From Saprospiraceae bacterium (lineage in GTDB: Bacteria > Bacteroidota > Bacteroidia > Chitinophagales > Saprospiraceae), in the NCBI GenBank assembly GCA_021739645.1, contig JAIPBL010000038.1:1-55213 (forward strand): a stretch of 55,213 bases of DNA, read 5' to 3'. The translations under genes and the position numbers were made by a program. Shown here piece after piece: positions 17,401 to 24,863 of this stretch. The notes below the pieces were generated by a model, which worked only from the letters and a program-made list of their open reading frames with translations, ran no database searches and was not told the origin of the DNA. Within the stretch, counting starts at the first letter, position 1; each line of letters begins with the position of its first letter.

Positions 17401-18976
17401 GGAGTTGGACAAACACCCCGGTATCCTGTGGGTTGCAACTCGTCTGGTAGATTAACACCGTATCAGCCGGGTGTTCGGTCACATCCTGAGAAGCCGAACC
17501 CGTACAGCCGTCCGAATTTGTGACCGTCACAACATACGTGCCTGCCGTATATACCGTGATTGCCTCCGTATTGGGACCTGATGACCACAGATAAGAATTA
17601 TAACCCGACCCTGCATCCAACGCAATGGGTGTGCCCGCACAGATATTGGTAGGTCCGATGATGAGGGGAAACGGATTGGTCAGGGGTTCCACTATCACGA
17701 AATCGGTGCCGATGCATCCGAAACTGTTCGTGACGGTAACGAAATAGCTTCCGAACTGCGTAACATTAATCGTTTGGGTGAAATCCCCAGATGACCATTG
17801 GTAAGTTGAAAACCCCGGACCGGCATTCAGGGTGATCATTCCGTTGAAAACACAAACCCCCGCCGGCCCAGTGATATTGGGCACTGGCAAAGGGTTTTGG
17901 GTGACCATCGTACTGGTCGAACCCGAACACCCAGCAGCATTCGTCACCGTAACGGTGTAAGTGCCGGGCGCATTTACGAAGACGGATGAACCCGTACTTC
18001 CATTTGACCAAAGATAGGAGGAATACCCCCCATCAGCGACCAGTTCCACTGTCTCCCCGGAGCAAAATTCGGTAGGCCCAGAGATGGTTGGCTGCGGGTC
18101 TGGGTTGGCAGAACTCACAATATAAGTTGCCGCCTGCGTGCAGCTGTTTGCATCAGTGATGGTAACAGAATAGGCGCCCGGCATAAGCCCAGTAAGGTTA
18201 GGCGTCGTGGCACCTGTTGACCAAAGAAAGGACGGAGTCACGGCACAAGTTGTGTTAACGTCAATGGAGCCGTCAGCCGTGTTGGCGCAACTTGCATTCT
18301 GGGCAGAACCCGTAAACTCAAATGCCCCGGCGCAGCAAGACGTACCGCCGCAGTTGATGGTAATGGGGCAATTTATTTCGGGCATGTTGACATAAGTCGG
18401 AAAGGCGGCGGTGCCATAAACCAGTGAAAAAGCATTGATACCACTGTTGATATTGGGGTTGATGGTAAAAGTACTACCACAAGTGATGCCACTAATGATG
18501 CCACCGTCCGTGCAACAGGTGGCCCAGTTGAAATTGCCAGTGAAGGTAGGAGGAGAGCCAGTTAATTCCCCACTGTCATCTGAAAAGTCAACAAAAGAGC
18601 CAGCAGGCATGCATTCAAAGTTAATCGTTGCATTACCCCCAGAGCCGTCGTTGGCCTGGTCTAGGATGAGGATGAGGCTGGTATTGCCGGTAGTCGCATC
18701 TTCGTACAACATGAGCAGCAAGGTCTCCGACAACTCCAGTCCAGTATTTGCGGAAGCACCGACTGGATTGCCATAACTGTAAAAATCGACAGCGGAAGTG
18801 CTCCCACTCAGCGGGGGCAAGGGAGAGGAAAAATTGCCTTGGGTGACGGTGCAGTTGCAAGGTGGAGCGGAAACGGCTTGGGGCGCCTCCTTCGCAACAG
18901 GTTCAGGTGTTTTTCCTGAAAAAGGCAGGAACAAAAAGGGTAGCAGGCCCCAAAAAAGGGTAAAAGGTTTATCCAT
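14462..18976 (-). CDS. Giant secreted surface protein with T9SS type B sorting domain
   Basis: 1504 residues. A signal sequence (residues 1-22, FTLFWGLLPFLFLPF) is followed by an unassigned beta-rich N-terminus (about 40-220). Three Ig/PKD-like modules follow (about 290-500; for example YTVTVTNAAGCSGS). Then come fourteen 41-residue repeats with two Cys each (about 503-1076), a SprB-like repeat (SCNGATDGSAAVTVLGG) and a C-terminal CHU_C domain (YIPNVFSPDDNGLNDVF, DRWGEPVY, GWDGTY). The last domain is the type B signal for the type IX secretion system, which takes the protein across the outer membrane. An adhesin or gliding-related role is likely by analogy with SprB. The next gene upstream has the same sorting domain. 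Confidence 0.93.
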   Translation of the reverse strand: MDKPFTLFWGLLPFLFLPFSGKTPEPVAKEAPQAVSAPPCNCTVTQGNFSSPLPPLSGSTSAVDFYSYGNPVGASANTGLELSETLLLMLYEDATTGNTSLILILDQANDGSGGNATINFECMPAGSFVDFSDDSGELTGSPPTFTGNFNWATCCTDGGIISGITCGSTFTINPNINSGINAFSLVYGTAAFPTYVNMPEINCPITINCGGTSCCAGAFEFTGSAQNASCANTADGSIDVNTTCAVTPSFLWSTGATTPNLTGLMPGAYSVTITDANSCTQAATYIVSSANPDPQPTISGPTEFCSGETVELVADGGYSSYLWSNGSTGSSVFVNAPGTYTVTVTNAAGCSGSTSTMVTQNPLPVPNITGPAGVCVFNGMITLNAGPGFSTYQWSSGDFTQTINVTQFGSYFVTVTNSFGCIGTDFVIVEPLTNPFPLIIGPTNICAGTPIALDAGSGYNSYLWSSGPNTEAITVYTAGTYVVTVTNSDGCTGSASQDVTEHPADTVLIYQTSCNPQDTGVFVQLLANFYGCDSLVTTTVSFSESDSIFFFSESCNPGDTGVIIQTFINQYGCDSVVTESVTLLAGDSTYLLESSCFPQDTGVVVQNLSNQFGCDSVVTTTTFFLASDTVYIFDQSCDPAAAGVTQMLFVNTLGCDSLVITTTDYILVDTTYLQDFTCDINQAGQNEQLFTSQDGCDSLVITTTDFVLSDTIYLSANTCDINQAGQNEQLLTNQDGCDSLVITTTTFIQADTTLLFSQSCNPSEVGVLVNVLANNLGCDSVVISTTSLLPSDTTYLSQISCDPNQTGTQEVLMVNQFGCDSLLVITTNYALADSTFINKTTCNPNAAGIAIQVLMSSDGCDSIVTTTTILLPSDTVYVAAQSCNPANVGVVETLLFNQNGCDSLVITTTSLLPSDTTYLQANTCDINQAGLSQVILPNQFGCDSLVITTTIFNQSDTTQLFAESCDPSQVGTVAVLLQNTAGCDSLVLTTTALLPTDTTVLQAMSCDPSQVGSTQMVLTNSYGCDSLVITNTGLLPTDSTWLFFTTCLSIDTGLVVTQLSNQFGCDSFVFMQTNLLPASQCLLDALILSDTIGCPETTGSLWLTFQNGQAPYAYTWTDQSGNTGSGSINQSGAPQQVNGLPPGTYNFEIVDIDGLVGTLNGIVLQPDPIQITLQVSSDFNGYGISCNGATDGSAAVTVLGGGLPPYTYNWSNGSQAAQVDGLGEGWVAVGVNDAFGCEASDSVLLDSPDSLQFSLSLADPDCFTNGLGAISISQVIGGSGPYRYSLNGNGWQAEPLFDGLPSGQYQIAVEDANGCVALAFAFINSYTPLTVSLGPDGEVQYGESIVLKPISNLPFALLDSIYWAGADCPDCPKVTVTPIATSSYSVTVVDGLGCSASDQLTVVVKKDFHVYIPNVFSPDDNGLNDVFMIFSGPQVVSIREFQVFDRWGEPVYTYFNFPPNDPIYGWDGTYRDKIMDTAVFAYYAIIEYVDGSTELVKGDVLLVR
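15749..17470 (-). repeat. Fourteen tandem 123-bp (41-residue) coding repeats
   Basis: Exactly 14 x 123 = 1722 bases, with no length variation. Each unit follows the pattern xSDTTYLxxxxCDPxxxG with a second half ending GCDSLVxTTT. The first Cys is at unit position 12 and the second at about 30, in every unit. Protein identity between units is moderate, highest between units 5 and 6 (CDINQAGQNEQL in both). The pattern suggests one disulphide per unit in an extended stalk. Confidence 0.92.
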
Positions 18977-19108
18977 AGTGTTAGGCTTTTAAACTTCGGC
19001 TCCCTTGGTGTTAACGGTCACAAAAAAATCGACCACTGTAAAGGTAAAAAAGTATTTGTCTTCTGTTGTTCCAATCCGTATTCCATTCCTCCTAACAAAG
19101 CTGTCCCT

Positions 19109-20869
19109 TCACCGCACCACTGTCAATTCTTGTAAAACATCCCCCTCATAAGTTTCGCCATTTTCATCTATAGCTTCGTAATGGAGTTTGGCCACATACA
19201 CACCCATAAAAACTGGTTTGCCCTTGAAATGCCCGTCCCAGTAATCCTCGGGGTGTTTTGATCGGAAAAGGCGGCCACCCCAGCGGTCGTAAATTTCCAG
19301 GGTCAGTAGGGTGAAAGAACAGGCGCTGAATGGTCGAAGCTCGTCGTTCAGGCCGTCGCCGTTGGGACTGATGGCGGTGGGCAGATAGACGAGGCAGGGA
19401 CAGTTGACGGTGAGTTTGTACTCGAAAACGATGGTGTCCTGGCAGGCCGTTTTGATGGCGGTGTAGGTGCCGGGCGTGGTGAGCTGGCGGGAAAAAGAGG
19501 CCGTGCCATCTTCCCAAACTGCGCCGGGAACTGGTGGGGTCACCGTCCAGGATTGGTCGCAAAGCAGCACTTTCTCGAAGGGTATGATGGTCTTTTTGGC
19601 GACTAGTGGGCAAATTTCTCTTTCCACGAACTCAAGGGATTGCGTGGTGAAGCTGGGCTGCAGGTTCATCGTCACCATAATCGGCTCGACGGTCACCGTT
19701 ATCGGCGTGACATTGAGCGGAACGCTGGCCGGGCTGGTGGCTTCAAAATCTTCCCAATAAAAACAACTGTCCAGTGGGCCATCGAGGGGGAACTTGGTCA
19801 AGAAATCATAGTTGTATTCAGCCAATTGGAAGTTGCCGTTCACCTGCCCCACCAGCGAAACATTGTTTTCGTCATCCATTGCGAAGGACATAAAAGATGG
19901 GCTGAGCACCTGATTGGTCACCAATCTTTTCTGACCAAAAATTTCGCCATCCGTTGTTACCCGAAGCTGGCAGGGCCTGACGCCAACGCTGTCCGGGCAT
20001 TTGTAAAGATAAAAAGCATCGCCATCGGGCAAGCGTGCAAAGCCTTCTATGGCATAGCTTTGGGCCGGGAACCTGTCCGATTGCCAGCCTAAAGTTCCGT
20101 TGTTTCGGAGAAGGAAAAATTGGTTCTCAGACTGAGGAAAGTCGCTGTTTTCACAGATAAATCCCGTTTCGATTTCCAGCGGAGCAGTGTACGAAGACGG
20201 AGTTTGTGTAGCCCAAAGTAGTTGCCCATTGTTGTCTAATCGTATCATTTTGCCACCTGTTTGCGCAAGCACACCACCGTCTTTTGTTAAAATGGATTCG
20301 CTGGAGCTATTGAAGGGCAAAAAACGCCTCGACCATATCGGGTTGATGTCTTCGTCAAACATTATGACTACGCCATAATACATATTGGAAGGGTACCTAA
20401 GCACTCCAGAAAACATCAGTCGGCCATTTCTATAAATCAAGGAATAGGCATTCATGTCCTTCCATTCACCCGTGATTAGAAAATAGGACAACACCTCGCC
20501 GTCGCTGTTGATTTTCATCAAAAACGTCTTGTCAGGCGCTCCATCTGCCGTGCCCATTGCGTAGAAATTGCCGTTGGTGCCAGCCTCCAATTTTGCGAAG
20601 AACAGATTGTCAGGGGGATTGTACCGCTTTGTCCAAAGGTGCGTGCCGCAAGCATCGAAACGGGAAAGCCCAAAGCCCCGTTTGTGCGAAAGCCCAAGCC
20701 CGTTTGATAGTTGGTCGCCAACGACGAGGCTGCCGTCGGATAGTTGGGCAATGTCTTGATAAAGGCTGGTGTAGGGCTGCTCCAAGATTTTGAAGTAGCT
20801 GCCCTGTGCGGATAGCTTGGCAGCTAATAAAACAGCGATGAAAATGGGGAGGAGCATGGTTGTTTTCAT
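19109..20869 (-). CDS. Secreted protein with T9SS type B sorting domain
   Basis: About 586 residues from the ATG at 20869 (MKTTMLLPIFIAVLLAAKLS, a signal peptide); a longer frame to 20920 lacks a better start. Residues about 20-370 are rich in WTKRYN, GNFYAMGTADG and similar strands, as in beta-propeller proteins. The C-terminal 90 residues are a CHU_C domain (YLPTAISPNGDGLNDEL, YDRWGGRLFRS, DYWDGHFKG) ending LTVVR, the type IX secretion type B signal. The protein is probably displayed on or released from the cell surface. It lies about 130 bases upstream of the giant repeat protein on the same strand. Confidence 0.9.
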   Translation of the reverse strand: MKTTMLLPIFIAVLLAAKLSAQGSYFKILEQPYTSLYQDIAQLSDGSLVVGDQLSNGLGLSHKRGFGLSRFDACGTHLWTKRYNPPDNLFFAKLEAGTNGNFYAMGTADGAPDKTFLMKINSDGEVLSYFLITGEWKDMNAYSLIYRNGRLMFSGVLRYPSNMYYGVVIMFDEDINPIWSRRFLPFNSSSESILTKDGGVLAQTGGKMIRLDNNGQLLWATQTPSSYTAPLEIETGFICENSDFPQSENQFFLLRNNGTLGWQSDRFPAQSYAIEGFARLPDGDAFYLYKCPDSVGVRPCQLRVTTDGEIFGQKRLVTNQVLSPSFMSFAMDDENNVSLVGQVNGNFQLAEYNYDFLTKFPLDGPLDSCFYWEDFEATSPASVPLNVTPITVTVEPIMVTMNLQPSFTTQSLEFVEREICPLVAKKTIIPFEKVLLCDQSWTVTPPVPGAVWEDGTASFSRQLTTPGTYTAIKTACQDTIVFEYKLTVNCPCLVYLPTAISPNGDGLNDELRPFSACSFTLLTLEIYDRWGGRLFRSKHPEDYWDGHFKGKPVFMGVYVAKLHYEAIDENGETYEGDVLQELTVVR

Positions 20870-20940
20870 TTGCCAAAAATACATGACCACGCTCCAAACT
20901 GCTAATAATACCTTGCACAATGGGGCTTGTGCAACTTAGG

Positions 20941-20987
20941 TTGCAAGTTAGGCAGGATAGCACGGTGCTATCCTGCCTAACTTGCAA
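20941..20987. terminator. Perfect 23-bp palindrome between POT transporter and surface protein
   Basis: Arms 20941-20963 and 20965-20987 are exact reverse complements separated by one G. It begins seven bases after the stop of the POT gene, reading on the - strand, and lies before the next - strand gene. It lacks a T-tract, so it may act as an mRNA-stabilising or termination hairpin. Confidence 0.7.
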
Positions 20988-20993
20988 CATCTC

Positions 20994-22766
20994 CTACCGC
21001 ACCCCGTGCATCTTCTTCTTAATAATCGGCGCAAAGACAAGTGCCACGACCGCCACGACCATCGAAATACCCGCCAACAACCAGAAGAAATAGCTGATGC
21101 CTTTTTCGTCGGCAATCTTGTCCACGTTTTCGCCAAACTTCGCAGCGCCCTTCATGCCAATGGCAATGGCCAAGTACCAGATTCCGAACATGACGCCAAT
21201 CATGCGGGGAGGCACGAGTTTGCTCACATACGAGAGGCCAACTGGCGAAATGCAAAGCTCGCCCATGGTGTGGAACAGATAGACCAATATCAGCCAGATC
21301 ATGCTTACCGAGGCTGTTTTTGCGCCCGGTTCAATGGAATTGGCACCGAAGGCGACGAAGGCCATACCGATAGCTAGGAAAGTCATGCCGATGGCGTATT
21401 TCACATTGGCGGTCGGGTTGTACTTGCTTTCCCACCATTTGGAGAACAGTGGCGCCAGACTGATGATGAACAAGGAGTTCAGCGTGGAGAACCAAGAGGC
21501 GGGCACCTCCAGTGTTTCTTGTGAAATCTGATTTTTCAGCATCCAAAAAGCGATGCCCCAGATGATGACAAAGCTGGTGCCGAGGATGATGTTGGCGACT
21601 GCATATTTCTTGAAAGTTTGCTGGAACAATTTGAAAAGCACCCAGGTGATGATGCCCAGTGGCACAATGGTCATCAGGGAGTTTACCACCTTGAAAGTAG
21701 TGCCTGCACCGCCCTCCAAAATCCGGTTGGTGTAGTCCCGGGCGAAGATGGTCAGCGTGCCGGGCGATTGCTCGAAAATGGCCCAAAAGAAGATGACCAA
21801 ACACGCAAAGAACGTCACCGCAATCATCCGGTCACGGGTCACGGTGGAGTACTTTGCTACCCGGTATATCAATAAGCCGATGAACAGCCCCAAGGCCAAC
21901 AAAATCGTGAAATTATTGCCTGAAAGGCCCAGCAAATTGAAGTCGAAAATATTGATGGCGCCGTTTGAAATAATCTTGGCAGGCTCAAAAATTATCCAGG
22001 AAAGGCCAAGGACAATCATCACTGCAATCAGCACCAATTGTGGGGTGGTGAATGGATTTGGCTTGTCGCCGTCCAATGCCAGTTCGGTTTCGGCGGCGTT
22101 CTTTTTCACGGGTTTCAGGCCGATGTCGCCGAAGATGTTCTGCGCCAGCCAAAACTGCAACAGGCCAAAAAACATGAAGATGCCAGCCAAACCGAAGCCC
22201 CAGCTCCAGCCGACCCGCTCGCCCAAATAACCGCAGAGCAAGATGCCGAAGAATGCACCAGCATTTACCCCCATGTAAAAAATGGTGTAGGCCCCATCCT
22301 TTTTCTCCGGGTGTTTTTTGTACATCTCTGAAATGATGGACACCATGTTTGGCTTGAAAAAACCATTGCCAAAAACCAGTGCCGCCAATCCCAAATAAAT
22401 GGAAACGGTGGTCTCAATCGCCATCAGTCCATGCCCGATGGTCATGAGCAAAGCGCCGATTACGACCGCCCAACGATACCCAATTTTCTTGTCGGCGAAA
22501 TACCCGCCCATCATGGTAGACAGGTAAACCAAGCCCACGTAGGAACCGAACAAGGCCATCGCTTGCTCCCTGCTCCACTCCCAACCGCCGTCGAGCAAGG
22601 AAGAAGTCAGGAACATCACCAGCAAGGCCCGCATCCCGTAGAAGGAAAAGCGTTCCCACATTTCGGTGAAGAAAAGGACAAACAATCCGGCGGGGTGGCC
22701 GATGACCATGTTTTTAAAGAAATGGTCAGTGTCGCCGGAAGACGACTTTGATGCATCGTTATTCAT
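20994..22766 (-). CDS. POT/PTR family proton-coupled peptide transporter
   Basis: 590 residues with about 12-14 hydrophobic helices. The family motif ExxERFxYYG appears near the start as EMWERFSFYGMRALL, and the second motif region around GFFKPNMVSIISEMY is present. Members import di- and tripeptides with protons across the inner membrane. The end (APIIKKKMHGVR) is a basic cytoplasmic tail. A perfect hairpin lies 46-78 bases before the start and another directly after the stop. It is divergent from the HipA-like gene. Confidence 0.93.
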   Translation of the reverse strand: MNNDASKSSSGDTDHFFKNMVIGHPAGLFVLFFTEMWERFSFYGMRALLVMFLTSSLLDGGWEWSREQAMALFGSYVGLVYLSTMMGGYFADKKIGYRWAVVIGALLMTIGHGLMAIETTVSIYLGLAALVFGNGFFKPNMVSIISEMYKKHPEKKDGAYTIFYMGVNAGAFFGILLCGYLGERVGWSWGFGLAGIFMFFGLLQFWLAQNIFGDIGLKPVKKNAAETELALDGDKPNPFTTPQLVLIAVMIVLGLSWIIFEPAKIISNGAINIFDFNLLGLSGNNFTILLALGLFIGLLIYRVAKYSTVTRDRMIAVTFFACLVIFFWAIFEQSPGTLTIFARDYTNRILEGGAGTTFKVVNSLMTIVPLGIITWVLFKLFQQTFKKYAVANIILGTSFVIIWGIAFWMLKNQISQETLEVPASWFSTLNSLFIISLAPLFSKWWESKYNPTANVKYAIGMTFLAIGMAFVAFGANSIEPGAKTASVSMIWLILVYLFHTMGELCISPVGLSYVSKLVPPRMIGVMFGIWYLAIAIGMKGAAKFGENVDKIADEKGISYFFWLLAGISMVVAVVALVFAPIIKKKMHGVR

Positions 22767-22811
22767 ATTCGTGTGATTACTTGATTTTAGTTGAAAAATG
22801 CTGTGAGAAAA

Positions 22812-22844
22812 AGACCTTCCAAGTTTTCGAAACTTGGAAGGTCT
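22812..22844. repeat. Perfect 15-bp inverted repeat upstream of POT gene
   Basis: Arms 22812-22826 and 22830-22844 (AGACCTTCCAAGTTT and its complement) flank TCG. It lies in the 229-base divergent region between the POT transporter and the HipA-like gene, in the POT leader on the - strand. A weaker hairpin (GCTGCT...AGCAGC) follows at 22845-22861. It may be a dispersed repeat or a regulatory leader. Confidence 0.75.
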
Positions 22845-22995
22845 GCTGCTTCAGTAGCAGCAACTGGGCAAATGTAACACGAACGGCTACATTTTCTTGT
22901 TTTGTATTTTAGTTTTGTAAGCTTTAAGGTAATCCCATCGCCGTGCGTATTTCCACCCCAAAACCCTAACTTCGCCCCACTTTAAATTCAACTGC

Positions 22996-23784
22996 ATGGG
23001 CTACCAACCACCTGAAATCAGAAAAGTAAATATCATCCGCTACGGTACGCCCCTGCGGGAAGGCGGCTCTTTGCCCGCCATCGTTGAGGCGGACGATGGC
23101 TTTCTGTACGTCGCCAAATTCAGGGGAGCGGGACAGGGAACCAAGGCCCTGATTGCAGACTTTATTGGGGCAGAACTGGCCCGTGCCGTTGGACTGAAAA
23201 TGCCAGAACTCGTCCTCGCCGACCTCGACGAAGCCTTCGGGCGCACCGAACCGGACGAGGAAATCCAGGACTTGCTCAAATTCAGCACAGGCACCAATCT
23301 CGGCGTCCACTACCTCTCCGGTGCCATCAGTTTCGACCCAGTGGTGAACCAAGTTGACGCAGCGACCGCCTCCAAAATCGTGTGGCTGGATGCCCTGCTG
23401 ACCAACGTGGACCGCACCGCCAAAAACACCAACATGCTAATCTGGAACCGGGAACTTTGGATGATTGACTTCGGCGCTTGCCTGTATTTCCACCACAGTT
23501 GGGAGAATTGGGAGCAGTCGGCCTTGTCGCCTTTCGGCAATATCCAGTCGCATGTTTTGCTTGCGCAAGCCAGCCAACTGAACGAAATGGATGAGCCACT
23601 GAAAGCCATCATCACGCCCGAACTGTTGTCCACCATCCTCCGCAGCATTCCCAACGATTGGCTGAACGGTCACGGCACCCCCGACGAAATGCGGCAGGTA
23701 TATCACGAGTTTCTGACACGGCGCATCGCCGCTTCCAGCATATTTTTAAAAGCAGCCCAAGATGCAAGAGCGACACTTATTTGA
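22996..23784 (+). CDS. HipA-like kinase
   Basis: 262 residues. A kinase-like core is visible: LYVAKFRGAGQGTKALIADF with the ATP-binding Lys, NVDRTAKNTNMLIWN as the catalytic loop with Asp and Asn, and WMIDFGACLYF in place of the metal-binding DFG. It is shorter than HipA proper and lacks the N-terminal subdomain. The stop overlaps the start of a DUF3037 gene by 23 bases, and such pairs recur together in genomes as far as I know. HipA kinases phosphorylate a translation factor, but the target of this short form is unknown. Confidence 0.8.
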   Translation: MGYQPPEIRKVNIIRYGTPLREGGSLPAIVEADDGFLYVAKFRGAGQGTKALIADFIGAELARAVGLKMPELVLADLDEAFGRTEPDEEIQDLLKFSTGTNLGVHYLSGAISFDPVVNQVDAATASKIVWLDALLTNVDRTAKNTNMLIWNRELWMIDFGACLYFHHSWENWEQSALSPFGNIQSHVLLAQASQLNEMDEPLKAIITPELLSTILRSIPNDWLNGHGTPDEMRQVYHEFLTRRIAASSIFLKAAQDARATLI

Positions 23785-24145
23785 ATATGCGGTCATCCGG
23801 GTAGTGCCACGGGTGGAGCGGGAGGAATTCCTGAACGTGGGCGTCATTTTGCTTTGCAAAAAACAGGGCTTTTTAAAGGCGCTTTACGAAGTAAACCCCC
23901 AGCGTTTACAGGCGCTTTGCCCTGATTTTGATTTGGAAGAACTGGCTGCCCACTTGGATGCTCTTGCCCGCATTGCCGCTGGCGACCTCACTGCTGGCCC
24001 GATTGCGAAGCTGGACGCTGCTGGCCGTTTCCGTTGGCTCACGGCGCAGCGCAGCACGGTGGTACAGTTGTCGAAGGTGCATCCCGGGCTTTGCGAAGAC
24101 CCGGCGGAGATGTTGGAGCGGTTGTTTCGGGAGTTGGTGCAGTGA
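23762..24145 (+). CDS. DUF3037 domain protein
   Basis: 127 residues: FEYAVIRVVPRVEREEFLNV at the start is the typical DUF3037 opening, followed by VGVILLCKKQGFL. The family has no established function. It overlaps the HipA-like gene by 23 bases, so the two are almost certainly co-translated. It converges on the LytTR gene with a one-base gap and no terminator between them. Confidence 0.85.
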   Translation: MQERHLFEYAVIRVVPRVEREEFLNVGVILLCKKQGFLKALYEVNPQRLQALCPDFDLEELAAHLDALARIAAGDLTAGPIAKLDAAGRFRWLTAQRSTVVQLSKVHPGLCEDPAEMLERLFRELVQ

Positions 24146-24146
24146 A

Positions 24147-24863
24147 TTATTCTCCCGTTTGCAAAGCTCGTTCAACTTCCTCCTGGTAACTCCGCCCAAT
24201 CGGTAATTTCACCCCCTCGACCTCCACTTCCGTTGCCGAAAACGCTTCGATTTTGTCCTTGGCAACAAGGTAGGAACGGTGTATGCGCAGCAGGTTCGGG
24301 TCGTTCAGGTGCGTCTCGAACTCGCCCAATTGAAATCTCGTCACCACAGATTTGCCACCAACCAGAACGATTTTCACGTATTCTTTCAGGCTCTCCACGT
24401 ACTGGATTTCATCGTTGAAGACTTTGACTTGGCGCTTGTTTTCATTGAAAAAATGTGAAGCTCGTGATTGGTGATTAGTGATTGGGGATTGGGTGGGGAA
24501 CTGCTTATTACCAACTTTCAACTTATTCACAGCAGAAAGAAAACGGGGGAACCCAAAAGGTTTGAGCAGATAATCCACCACGTTGAGTTCGTAACCTTCG
24601 AGGGCGTACTGGTGGTAGGCGGTGGTGAGGATGACTTGGGGCGGGTGTTGCAATGTTTTCAAGAAGTCGAGACCCTTGAGTTTTGGCAAGTGGATATCGA
24701 GGAACAACACATCTACCACATTGTTCCTCAAAAACTCCAACGCAGCCAATGCATCGCCGCAAGAACCAACGAACGCTAACATTGGAACTTGCTGGATGAA
24801 CGCTTCCAAGCCCTCAGCGGCGAGGGGTTCATCTTCGATGACGAGGCAACGGAGTTTTGTCAT
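24147..24863 (-). CDS. LytTR-family response regulator
   Basis: 238 residues. The receiver domain (1-120) has the acidic pair in CLVIEDEPLA, the phospho-acceptor Asp in VLFLDIHLPKLKG and the Lys in YLLKPFGF. The LytTR DNA-binding domain spans about 150-235 (YVESLKEYVKIVLVGG, then LRIHRSYLVAKDKIEAF). The linker contains a peptide SPITNHQ made by a short-unit repeat, the same as in uvrA. The gene overlaps the upstream sensor kinase gene by four bases (ATGA), so they form one operon and one two-component system. Confidence 0.95.
   Translation of the reverse strand: MTKLRCLVIEDEPLAAEGLEAFIQQVPMLAFVGSCGDALAALEFLRNNVVDVLFLDIHLPKLKGLDFLKTLQHPPQVILTTAYHQYALEGYELNVVDYLLKPFGFPRFLSAVNKLKVGNKQFPTQSPITNHQSRASHFFNENKRQVKVFNDEIQYVESLKEYVKIVLVGGKSVVTRFQLGEFETHLNDPNLLRIHRSYLVAKDKIEAFSATEVEVEGVKLPIGRSYQEEVERALQTGE
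24465..24492 (-). repeat. CCAATCA-type array inside the LytTR gene
   Basis: On the - strand four 7-base units read CCAATCC, CCAATCA, CTAATCA, CCAATCA. They encode QSPITNHQS between receiver and DNA-binding domain. The same unit in the same frame occurs twice in uvrA. Confidence 0.85.

Noticed and set aside
15749-17470. The 123-base periodic region as a CRISPR or satellite
   Set aside because: It encodes a continuous protein with fixed Cys positions; DNA identity is too low for a CRISPR and there are no unique spacers.
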